Assembly: GCA_016198545.1 (NCBI GenBank)
Contig: JACQIJ010000207.1
Coordinates: 1-5,156 of the forward strand
DNA from: Pseudomonadota bacterium
GTDB taxonomy: Bacteria; Pseudomonadota; Alphaproteobacteria; Micavibrionales; Micavibrionaceae
DNA: 5,156 nt
Direction: 5' to 3'
In this document: positions 1 through 5,156 of the stretch, piece by piece
How positions within the stretch are numbered: the stretch's first letter is position 1
Layout of the letters: the number at the start of each line of letters is the position of its first letter
Notes under the pieces: generated by a model
The model's database searches: none
Told to the model about the DNA's origin: nothing
What the model saw: only the letters and a program-made list of their open reading frames with translations
Made by a program: the position numbers and the translations under genes

Positions 1-2430
1 GCGAAGAAAGCCGGGAAAAAGGTTACCATCGTCGGCAGCGACAAGGATCTGATGCAGCTTGTGGACGACGATGTGCGCCTGTACGACCCGATCAAGGGAA
101 AATATCTGGGCCGCGAGGACGTGATCGAAAAATTCGGCGTACCGCCGGAGCGGGTGGTGGATGTGCAGGCGCTGGCCGGGGATTCCACCGACAACGTGCC
201 GGGCGTGCCGGGCATCGGCGTGAAGACCGCGGCGCAATTGATCAACGAATACGGCGATCTCGAAACGCTTCTGGCGCGCGCAGGAGAGATCAAGCAGGAA
301 AAACGGCGGGAGAAGCTGATCGAGAACGCGGAACTGGCGCGGATATCGAAGAAGCTGGTGACGCTCGACCCGCAGGCGCAGGTGCCGCTGGCGCTCGATG
401 CGCTGCGTGCGCACGATCCGCATACGCCGGAACTGGCGGCATTCCTGCGGGAACAGGGGTTCAAGTCCGTGCTGGCAAGGCTGGGGCATAAGGAAGATAT
501 TTCTCAAAACGTCGCTTCTGCTCCAGACGGGGGTATGGCTTTTTCAACGCCGGATGCCCGCCTTCGCGGGCATGACGATAACCTTCCCCCGCCTCCCCGA
601 AACAAATACACCCTGATCGACGACATGGCTGTTCTGAAACAATGGATTGCGCGGGCGTATGAAACCGGCACGCTGGCGATCGATACGGAAACGACCGGCC
701 TCACGCCCGCGAAGGCGGATCTGGTGGGTATTTCACTGTCGTGCGACTTGGGCGCAGGCGCGTATATCCCCGTAGGCCACGCCAGTCCGCAACAGGATTT
801 TCTGAGCGGGGAGCGGGACGATATGAGGCAACTGCCCCTGAAAGACGTCATCGCCGCGCTGAAACCCGTTCTGGAAGACGACAGCGTTTTAAAGATCGGC
901 CACAACGTCAAATACGACTGGCAGATGTTCGCGCAGCACGGCATACATATGGCCCCTTGCGACGACACGATGTTGCTGTCCTATGTTCTGGACGGCGCGG
1001 CACATGGCCACGGGATGGACGAACTGGCGCAATTGCATTGCGGCCACGCGACAATCAAATATGAAGACGTAACGGGGAAAGGCAAAAGCCAGATCGGCTT
1101 TGCCGAAGTGCCGCTCGACAAGGCAACGGATTATGCGGCGGAAGACGCGGAAATCACGCTGCGCCTGTGGCATATATTGAAGTCCCGCATCGCCCGCGAA
1201 CGCATGTCGGCGGTGTATGAAGACATCGAACGCCCGCTGATCCCGATCATCGCGCAGATGGAAATGACCGGCGTAAAAATTGATCCGGATGCGCTGCGCA
1301 AGCTCTCGTATGAATTCGCGCGGCGGCTGGCGGAACTGGAAACGGAAATTCACAGGGAAGCGGGCGGGCCGTTCAATGTCGCTTCCCCGAAGCAGGTCGG
1401 CGTCGTCCTGTTCGACCAGATGGGCCTTCAGGGCGGCAAGAAAACAAAAACCGGAGACTGGTCGACGGCCGCCGATATCCTCGAAGACCTTGCCGCGCAG
1501 GGGTATGGTATCGTCCAGAAAATTCTCGACTACCGTCAGCTGGCGAAACTGAAATCGACTTATACCGACGCGCTGCAGGAACAGATCAATCCAAAAACCG
1601 GGCGCGTCCATACGTCATTCCACATGACCGGTACGAATACCGGGCGGCTTGCCTCGAGCGACCCGAACCTTCAGAACATCCCGATCCGCACCGAGGAAGG
1701 GCGCAAAATCCGCGCGGCGTTCGTGGCCGACAAGGGCCATGTGCTGCTGTCGGTGGATTATTCGCAAGTGGAATTGCGCCTCGCCGCGGAACTGGCGGGA
1801 GTGGAGGCGCTGAAACAGGCGTTCCGCGACCATGTCGACATTCATGCGCTGACGGCATCGCAGGTGTTCGGCGTGCCGCTCGACAAAGTCACGCCGGAAT
1901 TGCGGCGGCAGGCGAAAGCGGTCAATTTCGGCATCATCTACGGCATTTCCGGCTGGGGGCTGGCGAAGCAGCTCGGCTGCGATCCGGCGGACGCGAACGA
2001 CTTCATCCGGCGTTATCTTGCCCGCTTCAACGAAATCCAGAATTACATGGAAGCGAAGAAGGAGGAAGCGCGCAAAAACGGATTTGTGCGCACGCTGTAC
2101 GGGCGCAAATGCGTCATCGCCAACATCAACAGTAAAACGCAAGGCTGGCGTATGGGCGCGGAGCGGCAGGCGATTAATGCGCCGCTGCAGGGCACGGCGG
2201 CCGACATCATGAAAAAGGCGATGATCAAACTGCCGCGCGCGCTGGAAAAAGCGGGGCTGCGCGCTAAAATCCTTCTGCAGGTGCATGACGAACTGCTTCT
2301 GGAAGTGCCGGAAAACGAACTTGCCGCGACGTCCGATCTCGTGCGCGGCGTCATGCAGGGCGTGGCCGATATCGGCGTGCCGCTGGAAGCGGAAGCAGGT
2401 TCAGGGTCTAGTTGGGCGGCGGCGCACTAG
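1..2430 (+). CDS. polA: DNA polymerase I, 5'-truncated by the window edge
   Basis: PolA fills gaps and removes RNA primers during lagging-strand synthesis and excision repair. The reading frame is open from base 1, so the first ATG at 52 is not the true start. About 124 N-terminal residues are missing, judged by alignment from memory to E. coli PolA. In fragment numbering, the 5' nuclease remnant has metal-ligand aspartates at 14 and 16 (SDKD) and at 61 and 64 in the helix-hairpin-helix region (GDSTDNVPG). The 3'-5' exonuclease keeps all its catalytic residues: D228 and E230 (DTETTG), D306 (NVKYD), Y378 and D382 (YAAED). The polymerase has motif A D586 (DYSQVELR), O-helix R635, K639, F643 and Y647, and motif C D763-E764 (QVHDE). 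From motif A to the C terminus it runs colinear with E. coli PolA. Proofreading and polymerase activity should therefore both be intact. The interdomain linker (about residues 163-205) is divergent, proline-containing and carries a palindromic repeat. The last 23 bp overlap the convergent DUF1223 gene. Confidence 0.98.
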   Translation, partial: AKKAGKKVTIVGSDKDLMQLVDDDVRLYDPIKGKYLGREDVIEKFGVPPERVVDVQALAGDSTDNVPGVPGIGVKTAAQLINEYGDLETLLARAGEIKQEKRREKLIENAELARISKKLVTLDPQAQVPLALDALRAHDPHTPELAAFLREQGFKSVLARLGHKEDISQNVASAPDGGMAFSTPDARLRGHDDNLPPPPRNKYTLIDDMAVLKQWIARAYETGTLAIDTETTGLTPAKADLVGISLSCDLGAGAYIPVGHASPQQDFLSGERDDMRQLPLKDVIAALKPVLEDDSVLKIGHNVKYDWQMFAQHGIHMAPCDDTMLLSYVLDGAAHGHGMDELAQLHCGHATIKYEDVTGKGKSQIGFAEVPLDKATDYAAEDAEITLRLWHILKSRIARERMSAVYEDIERPLIPIIAQMEMTGVKIDPDALRKLSYEFARRLAELETEIHREAGGPFNVASPKQVGVVLFDQMGLQGGKKTKTGDWSTAADILEDLAAQGYGIVQKILDYRQLAKLKSTYTDALQEQINPKTGRVHTSFHMTGTNTGRLASSDPNLQNIPIRTEEGRKIRAAFVADKGHVLLSVDYSQVELRLAAELAGVEALKQAFRDHVDIHALTASQVFGVPLDKVTPELRRQAKAVNFGIIYGISGWGLAKQLGCDPADANDFIRRYLARFNEIQNYMEAKKEEARKNGFVRTLYGRKCVIANINSKTQGWRMGAERQAINAPLQGTAADIMKKAMIKLPRALEKAGLRAKILLQVHDELLLEVPENELAATSDLVRGVMQGVADIGVPLEAEAGSGSSWAAAH
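554..573. repeat. REP-like palindrome inside the polA coding region
   Basis: A perfect 8-bp inverted repeat (arms ATGCCCGC and GCGGGCAT, loop CTTC) is flanked by CCGG on the left and GACG on the right. On the minus strand it reads CGTCATGCCCGCGAAGG followed by the second arm and CCGG. This resembles the dispersed 'CATGCCCGCGAAGGCGGGCAT' type of palindrome seen in many proteobacterial genomes, whose frames give peptides such as MPAFAGMT (here in the +2 frame). In the polA frame it encodes roughly PDARLRGHD at fragment residues 184-192, between the 5' nuclease and proofreading domains, without a stop or frameshift. I see only one copy in this window, so its repeat status rests on family resemblance. 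Confidence 0.65.
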
Positions 2431-3208
2431 CGGGCAACTCTTTCTTGTATTTTCCCGCTGCCATGATTTTTCCGGTTTTGGAATCCTGCAGCAGCAGCGC
2501 AAACCCTTCCTGCATAACGTTCAAAAACGCCTTGACCGCCGTTCCCTGCTGGCCTTCCGGCCACGCGCCCAGATTTTCCATCGCGCTGACGATGTTGTAA
2601 TAGGTGACTTTCTGCCCCTTGTTGCGTCCCTCGGCGATCGTGACATCATGCGGGGTGTCCGTGGCCGCAAACCACAGGACGGCGTTCTTTTCCGTTACCT
2701 CAAAGTTTTCCGGCAGCGCAACGCGGTATTCATGCTCCCTGCCGGTTGCAAAAATATATAGCGGCGCGGTTTTCATCTGCGCAGCTTCCTTCATGCCTGC
2801 GGCGACCTTGTCCATTTTGTACCCGACGGCATCGATGGATCCCTGCATCACCATCTGCGGCGTGTAGTTCGGGCCGCCGCGCAGGATGGCCTGATACCAT
2901 GTTTGCCGTTGCGTGCAGAAAGGACGGGACAGCGCGCCCTGCCTGACGTCGAAATAATCGACATGGCAGGCAAGGCCGATGACGTTTCTCTGCTGCGCCA
3001 GGTCTGCGAACAGCCGGTCGGCGCGGGGACAGAAAACGCAGGCTTGCGAGGAAAACAGCTCCACCACGATAGGGACTGCGCTTTCCGGCGACAGGGGGTC
3101 GACGGGGGTGGTCAGGGCTTCCTGCGCCGCCGCAGAAAATCCTTGAAAAGCAAATAGATACCCCAGAACAACCGGGATTATTAAGTAAAACTTAAACGTC
3201 CGCATCAT
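2408..3208 (-). CDS. Exported DUF1223 thioredoxin-like protein
   Basis: This 266-residue protein matches the DUF1223 family, a thioredoxin-fold group of mostly uncharacterised exported proteins. The start at 3208 gives a clear signal peptide: basic n-region MMRTFK, hydrophobic stretch to about residue 21, then FSAAA with likely cleavage before QEA (after residue 28). The mature protein is probably periplasmic. Family hallmarks are VVELFSSQACVFCPRAD with a CxxC at Cys57 and Cys60, HVDYFD at 82-87, and YTPQMVMQG at 115-123, which resembles the cis-proline segment of thioredoxin folds. Cys81 and Cys98 are additional cysteines. A redox or disulfide role is an inference from the CxxC and has not been shown for the family. 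No Shine-Dalgarno sequence is visible before the ATGATG start. The stop lies inside the convergent polA gene, and the divergent DUF4864 gene starts 46 bp away. Confidence 0.88.
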   Translation of the reverse strand: MMRTFKFYLIIPVVLGYLFAFQGFSAAAQEALTTPVDPLSPESAVPIVVELFSSQACVFCPRADRLFADLAQQRNVIGLACHVDYFDVRQGALSRPFCTQRQTWYQAILRGGPNYTPQMVMQGSIDAVGYKMDKVAAGMKEAAQMKTAPLYIFATGREHEYRVALPENFEVTEKNAVLWFAATDTPHDVTIAEGRNKGQKVTYYNIVSAMENLGAWPEGQQGTAVKAFLNVMQEGFALLLQDSKTGKIMAAGKYKKELPASAPPPN

Positions 3209-3254
3209 AGAATAGAAATATAAGCATATTCAGACAATTGGGAATAGCGGCCTG
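3209..3254. promoter_or_regulatory. Short AT-rich divergent control region
   Basis: This 46-bp gap separates the divergent starts of the DUF1223 (-) and DUF4864 (+) genes and is much more AT-rich than its surroundings. It holds an imperfect dyad at 3210-3231: GAATA and TATTC as outer arms, AATAT and ATATT as inner arms around AAGC. Minus-strand TTGTCT (3240-3235 region) and TATTCT (just before the ATG) are 17 nt apart, which would put the start of transcription at or inside the start codon. On the plus strand TATAAG (3219-3224) could serve as a -10 but has no convincing -35. Neither gene shows a standard Shine-Dalgarno sequence. Promoters must lie here or extend into the coding ends, but none is clear. 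Confidence 0.35.
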
Positions 3255-3746
3255 ATGAGAATGAGTTTTTGCAGGGCATTCATGGTTCTGGGCGTAGTCG
3301 CGGCGCTATCGTCGCCGGCGCACGCAGCCGGTGAATCCATGCCGCCTCAACCCGCCGCGCAGCTTGCCGCAGGAAGGGGTGCACAGGACATGATGGCTGC
3401 GCTTGATCCCGTGCGCGGAGCCATACGCAGGCAAATGGAAGCTATCCGCGCACGCGATGCCGCCGGGGCTTTCGCGCTGACGACAGCGGGTTTTCACGAG
3501 GATTACAAGAATGCGGGTGATTTTCTGGGTCGAATCCGGGCAGAAAACCGTATCCTGTACAACTATGCCGATTTCCGATTTCTCGATGGGCATGTTACCG
3601 ATAACGCAGCGGTGCAGCGGCTTGAGGTCCACGACCGTTTCCGGGACGATCCCGTGACCGTCATCTTCAGGCTGCAGCGGCAGGAAGATGGGCAATGGCT
3701 GATCGACTCCTTTGCCGTGCTGGACGCCGATGCCCAGCCTATCTGA
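3255..3746 (+). CDS. Small exported DUF4864-like protein
   Basis: This 163-residue protein has no known function. Residues 1-24 form a good signal peptide: MRMSFCR, a hydrophobic core, then SSPAHA with likely cleavage before AGES. The mature domain from about residue 50 to 158 fits the DUF4864 pattern: an amphipathic helix IRRQMEAIRARDAAGAF, a loop with GFHEDYKNAGDFLGRI, then strands ending in VIFRLQRQEDGQWLIDSFAVL. This resembles SnoaL/NTF2-like small alpha+beta folds. I assign the family from memory of its profile, so it is probable rather than certain. ATG 3255 is preferred because it gives a charged n-region; ATG 3261 would serve nearly as well, and ATG 3282 would lose the charged residues. 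No strong ribosome site is visible. gpt starts 69 bp downstream with no terminator between, so co-transcription is possible. Confidence 0.75.
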   Translation: MRMSFCRAFMVLGVVAALSSPAHAAGESMPPQPAAQLAAGRGAQDMMAALDPVRGAIRRQMEAIRARDAAGAFALTTAGFHEDYKNAGDFLGRIRAENRILYNYADFRFLDGHVTDNAAVQRLEVHDRFRDDPVTVIFRLQRQEDGQWLIDSFAVLDADAQPI

Positions 3747-3755
3747 TTTATCCCC

Positions 3756-3784
3756 TTCCTATGCGGTTTGCGAAAGGCTATAGA
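3756..3784 (+). promoter_or_regulatory. Weak candidate promoter for gpt
   Basis: TATAGA at 3779-3784 could be a -10 element, 17 nt after a poor -35-like TTCCTA (3756-3761). It lies in the 69-bp gap before gpt. The -35 match is weak and gpt could equally be read from the upstream gene's transcript. Confidence 0.2.
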
Positions 3785-3800
3785 TGGTTCCCTGTTGCGG

Positions 3801-3807
3801 AAGGGAG
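3801..3807 (+). promoter_or_regulatory. Ribosome binding site that fixes the gpt start
   Basis: AAGGGAG lies 8 nt before ATG 3816. The longer in-frame ATG at 3768 has no such site and would add 16 residues absent from Gpt homologues, so 3816 is the likely start. Confidence 0.75.
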
Positions 3808-3815
3808 ATGAACGA

Positions 3816-4259
3816 ATGGCGCACAAGGATTTTCCGGTTTCGTGGGAAGAAATGCATCGCGATGCGCGGGCGCTGGCCTGGAGGCTGGCCGACAAGGGGC
3901 CGTGGAAGGGCATCGTCGCCATCACCCGCGGCGGCATGGTTCCGGCCTGTATTGTGGCGCGAGAGCTCGATATCAAGTTCGTGACCACTTTCTGCATTTC
4001 CACATACGATCACAAGACCCAGCGCGCGGCGGAGGTCCTGCGCCGCCCGGATGAGGCCGGCGACGGCGCGGGCTGGCTGGTCATCGACGATCTGGTCGAT
4101 ACCGGAAACACGTTCAAAATCGTGCGCGAAATCTTGCCGGAGGCGCATTACGGCTGCATTTACGCAAAGCCCGAGGGCGCAGCGACGACTGACACCTATA
4201 TCACCGAGGTCAGCCAGGACACATGGATCCACTTCCCGTGGGAGACGGACGCCGCCTGA
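3816..4259 (+). CDS. gpt: Xanthine-guanine phosphoribosyltransferase
   Basis: Gpt transfers phosphoribose from PRPP to guanine, xanthine and, less well, hypoxanthine, giving GMP, XMP and IMP in purine salvage. The 147-residue product follows E. coli Gpt (152 residues) closely along most of its length: WKGIVAITRGGMVPA near residues 31-45, CISTYDHKTQR, the PRPP-binding motif VIDDLVDTG at 89-97 with Asp91, Asp92 and Asp95, then YAKPEG and the family-typical QDTWIHFPWE. These features separate it from Hpt-type hypoxanthine enzymes. The protein ends TDAA soon after PWE, so the hydrophobic tail that follows in E. coli (about MGVVFVPPI) is missing. The start at 3816 is supported by an AAGGGAG site. 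It sits between a DUF4864 gene and the rpmI promoter and has no obvious terminator of its own. Confidence 0.93.
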   Translation: MAHKDFPVSWEEMHRDARALAWRLADKGPWKGIVAITRGGMVPACIVARELDIKFVTTFCISTYDHKTQRAAEVLRRPDEAGDGAGWLVIDDLVDTGNTFKIVREILPEAHYGCIYAKPEGAATTDTYITEVSQDTWIHFPWETDAA

Positions 4260-4283
4260 GGCCCGTTTGTCCTTCGAAAACGC

Positions 4284-4313
4284 TTGATTTTCCACAGTTC
4301 TATCCTGTATAAA
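4284..4313 (+). promoter_or_regulatory. Probable sigma-70 promoter of rpmI-rplT
   Basis: TTGATT (4284-4289) and TATAAA (4308-4313) are 18 nt apart, both close to the consensus hexamers. Transcription would begin near 4320, leaving a leader of about 94 nt before rpmI. It is the best promoter match in the window and lies in the only sizeable gap upstream of the ribosomal protein genes. Confidence 0.55.
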
Positions 4314-4349
4314 GCCCCGTCCGTCTCCCTTGCGGGGCCGGAAACCGGC
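4314..4349 (+). promoter_or_regulatory. Structured segment of the rpmI leader with two competing hairpins
   Basis: GCCCCG (4314-4319) can pair perfectly with CGGGGC (4333-4338) around a 13-nt loop. GCCGG (4337-4341) can pair with CCGGC (4345-4349) around AAA. The two stems share 4337-4338, so they cannot both form fully. No T-run follows either stem, so neither looks like an intrinsic terminator for gpt. L20 is known to repress its own operon through leader RNA in E. coli and Bacillus; a similar role here is inference. If transcription begins near 4320, the first stem would be largely untranscribed, which weakens this reading. Confidence 0.3.
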
Positions 4350-4400
4350 AATCTGGCGATGATAACGGCATGCCTCGATGGCCGCGGTTAACCCTTTGAT

Positions 4401-4407
4401 AAAGGAG
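4401..4407 (+). promoter_or_regulatory. Ribosome binding site that fixes the rpmI start
   Basis: AAAGGAG lies 6 nt before ATG 4414. It decides against the in-frame ATG at 4378, which has no such site and would add 12 residues not seen in L35 proteins; the family normally begins MPKMK or MPKIK. Confidence 0.85.
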
Positions 4408-4413
4408 AAAGAA

Positions 4414-4668
4414 ATGCCGAAAATGAAAAGCAAGAGCGGGGCGAAAAAGCGCTTCCGCGTTACGTCCAGTGGACGCGTCAAGGCAAAACCTGCCTATATG
4501 CGCCACATGCAGATGAACAAGCCCAAGTCGATGAAGCGCAAGGCGCGCGGCACGCAAGTTCTGAGCGAGCCCGACAGCAAGATAATTCTTGATAATTTCC
4601 TGCCCTATCAGCGCAGGAAAAAGGGCAAAAAATCAGGTGCCGCGAAATCTGCGGCAGGAGGCGAGTAA
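4414..4668 (+). CDS. rpmI: 50S ribosomal protein L35
   Basis: L35 is a small basic protein of the large ribosomal subunit. The 84-residue product starts MPKMKSKSGAKKRFRVTSSG, typical of alphaproteobacterial L35, and the conserved core runs through ARGTQVLSEPDSK to FLPY at 62-65. The family usually ends here (65-67 residues). This protein continues for about 19 more residues, rich in Lys, Arg, Ala and Gly (QRRKKGKKSG, then AAKSAAGGE). The extension also carries the rplT ribosome binding site. A strong AAAGGAG site supports the start. The stop TAA overlaps the rplT ATG by one base (TAATG), a typical arrangement for translational coupling, and the two genes almost certainly share one mRNA. Confidence 0.96.
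   Translation: MPKMKSKSGAKKRFRVTSSGRVKAKPAYMRHMQMNKPKSMKRKARGTQVLSEPDSKIILDNFLPYQRRKKGKKSGAAKSAAGGE
4656..4661 (+). promoter_or_regulatory. Ribosome binding site of rplT within the end of rpmI
   Basis: AGGAGG is a full match to the anti-Shine-Dalgarno complement, 6 nt before ATG 4668. It lies in the codons for the last residues of L35, so ribosomes finishing rpmI pass directly over it. Confidence 0.85.
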
Positions 4669-5036
4669 TGGCACGCGTTAAAGGGGGCGGGCACGAGCGC
4701 CGCCTGCACAAAAAAGTTCTCAAGGGCGCAAAAGGCTATTACGGCCGCAAGAAAAACACGATCCGCGCGGGCAAGAACGCGGTGGAGCGCGGGCTGCAAT
4801 ACGCATACCGCGATCGCCGCAACAAGAAGCGTGATTTCCGCGGCCTGTGGATCCAGCGCATCAATGCCGCCGCGCGCCTGAACGGGCTGACCTATAGCCA
4901 GTTTATCCGCGGGTTGAAGCTGGCAGGCATCGTTCTCGACAGGAAAGTTCTGGCCGCCATCGCTGTCGACAGCCCGAAGGATTTCGAGGCTATCGCGAAG
5001 CAGGCGCAGGCCGCGCTGAAGAAAAAAGCGGCCTGA
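4668..5036 (+). CDS. rplT: 50S ribosomal protein L20
   Basis: L20 binds 23S rRNA early and is essential for assembly of the large subunit; in several bacteria it also represses its own operon. The 122-residue product (118 in E. coli) has the standard start MARVKGG, a long basic N-terminal arm with LKGAKGYYGRKK at 18-29, the highly conserved QYAYRDRRNKKRDFR at 44-58, LWIQRINAAAR at 60-70, and a globular C-terminal part (NGLTYSQFIRGLKLAGI, DRKVLAAIA). It ends in a lysine-alanine tail (ALKKKAA). No residue that I recall as conserved is missing. The start is fixed by AGGAGG and the TAATG overlap with rpmI. A strong terminator follows 27 bp after the stop, so pheS, a common neighbour, would need its own promoter if it lies downstream. 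Confidence 0.98.
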   Translation: MARVKGGGHERRLHKKVLKGAKGYYGRKKNTIRAGKNAVERGLQYAYRDRRNKKRDFRGLWIQRINAAARLNGLTYSQFIRGLKLAGIVLDRKVLAAIAVDSPKDFEAIAKQAQAALKKKAA

Positions 5037-5063
5037 TATATCTCTGGATATAAACGAATTGCG

Positions 5064-5092
5064 CGCGGCCCCTTCCGGGGCCGTGTTTTTTT
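5064..5092 (+). terminator. Rho-independent terminator of rpmI-rplT
   Basis: The stem pairs CGGCCCC (5066-5072) with GGGGCCG (5077-5083) around a TTCC loop, extended outward by one G-T and one C-G pair to 5064 and 5085. Seven T's follow directly (5086-5092). The GC-rich stem with an immediate T-run is a strong intrinsic terminator. Confidence 0.93.
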
Positions 5093-5107
5093 GCTTTCGC
5101 CATATCA

Positions 5108-5138
5108 TTGGATTTTTACCTGTTCCTGTGTTAATAAT
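5108..5138 (+). promoter_or_regulatory. Weak candidate promoter for the gene beyond the right edge
   Basis: TTGGAT (5108-5113) and AATAAT (5133-5138) have good individual matches but a long 19-nt spacing; TTAATA at 17 nt matches worse. Since the rplT terminator lies just upstream, a promoter is expected hereabouts if the next gene is on the plus strand. Confidence 0.28.
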
Positions 5139-5156
5139 TGCCAGAAGACGGGGGTA

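Noticed and set aside
889..1611. Long minus-strand open frame of 240 codons inside polA
   Set aside because: It is a shadow in GC-rich coding sequence: the polA frame over the same bases matches known exonuclease and polymerase motifs throughout, and the minus-strand product resembles nothing I know.
1615..2286. Minus-strand open frame of 223 codons opposite the polymerase domain
   Set aside because: It is antisense to conserved motifs A and B of PolA, has arginine-rich shadow composition, and no ribosome site.
3181..3195. Perfect inverted repeat TTAAGT-AAA-ACTTAA
   Set aside because: It falls in the signal-peptide codons of the DUF1223 gene (Lys-Phe-Tyr-Leu region), is short and AT-rich, and is expected by chance; there is nothing to support an operator.
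4314..4338. GCCCCG/CGGGGC stem as a terminator of gpt
   Set aside because: It has a large loop and is followed by GC-rich sequence with no T-run, so it does not look like an intrinsic terminator.
4370..4399. Nine-codon open frame (MPRWPRLTL) before rpmI as a leader peptide
   Set aside because: It has no ribosome binding site and no run of regulatory codons, and no attenuator follows it.
3759..4481. Minus-strand open frame of 240 codons across gpt and the rpmI leader
   Set aside because: It runs antisense through Gpt active-site codons and the rpmI promoter and start; the plus-strand genes explain the sequence fully.
4608..5108. Minus-strand open frame of 166 codons opposite rplT
   Set aside because: It begins beyond the rplT terminator and reads antisense through L20, which is conserved residue by residue on the plus strand.

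Overview
The window is ordinary chromosomal housekeeping sequence from a GC-rich proteobacterium, most likely an alphaproteobacterium. The evidence for this is PolA, L20, L35 and Gpt sequences close to proteobacterial families, two exported families (DUF1223 and DUF4864) that are common in Alphaproteobacteria, and compact GC-rich gene packing. The order or genus cannot be fixed by eye. I see no tRNA, rRNA, CRISPR array, insertion sequence, phage gene or toxin-antitoxin pair. No stretch over 300 bases lacks a gene.

Layout. Positions 1-2430 (+) hold the C-terminal ~809 residues of DNA polymerase I (polA), whose first ~124 codons lie off the left edge. It keeps part of the 5' nuclease, an intact-looking proofreading domain and a complete polymerase domain. 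A REP-like palindrome (554-573) sits in frame in the linker between the 5' nuclease and proofreading domains. The 3' end of polA overlaps by 23 bp the 3' end of a convergent gene (2408-3208, -) for an exported DUF1223 thioredoxin-like protein with a CxxC motif. Only 46 bp separate that gene's start from a divergent gene (3255-3746, +) for a small exported DUF4864 protein. Next come gpt (3816-4259, +), a xanthine-guanine phosphoribosyltransferase for purine salvage, then a 154-bp gap with a good promoter and a structured leader. The L35-L20 ribosomal protein pair rpmI-rplT (4414-5036, +) follows, with overlapping stop and start codons, and a strong intrinsic terminator closes it (5064-5092). 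The last ~60 bp hold no gene, only a weak candidate promoter for whatever follows.

How the genes relate. The only clear functional unit is rpmI-rplT, which makes two 50S subunit proteins from one mRNA with probable translational coupling. infC, often found just upstream of this pair, is absent here and gpt takes its place. The two exported DUF proteins are divergent neighbours and might share a control region, but nothing shows they work together.

I found no convincing undescribed system. The items most worth a second look are the in-frame palindrome in polA, the rpmI leader with two mutually exclusive hairpins, and the basic C-terminal extension of L35.
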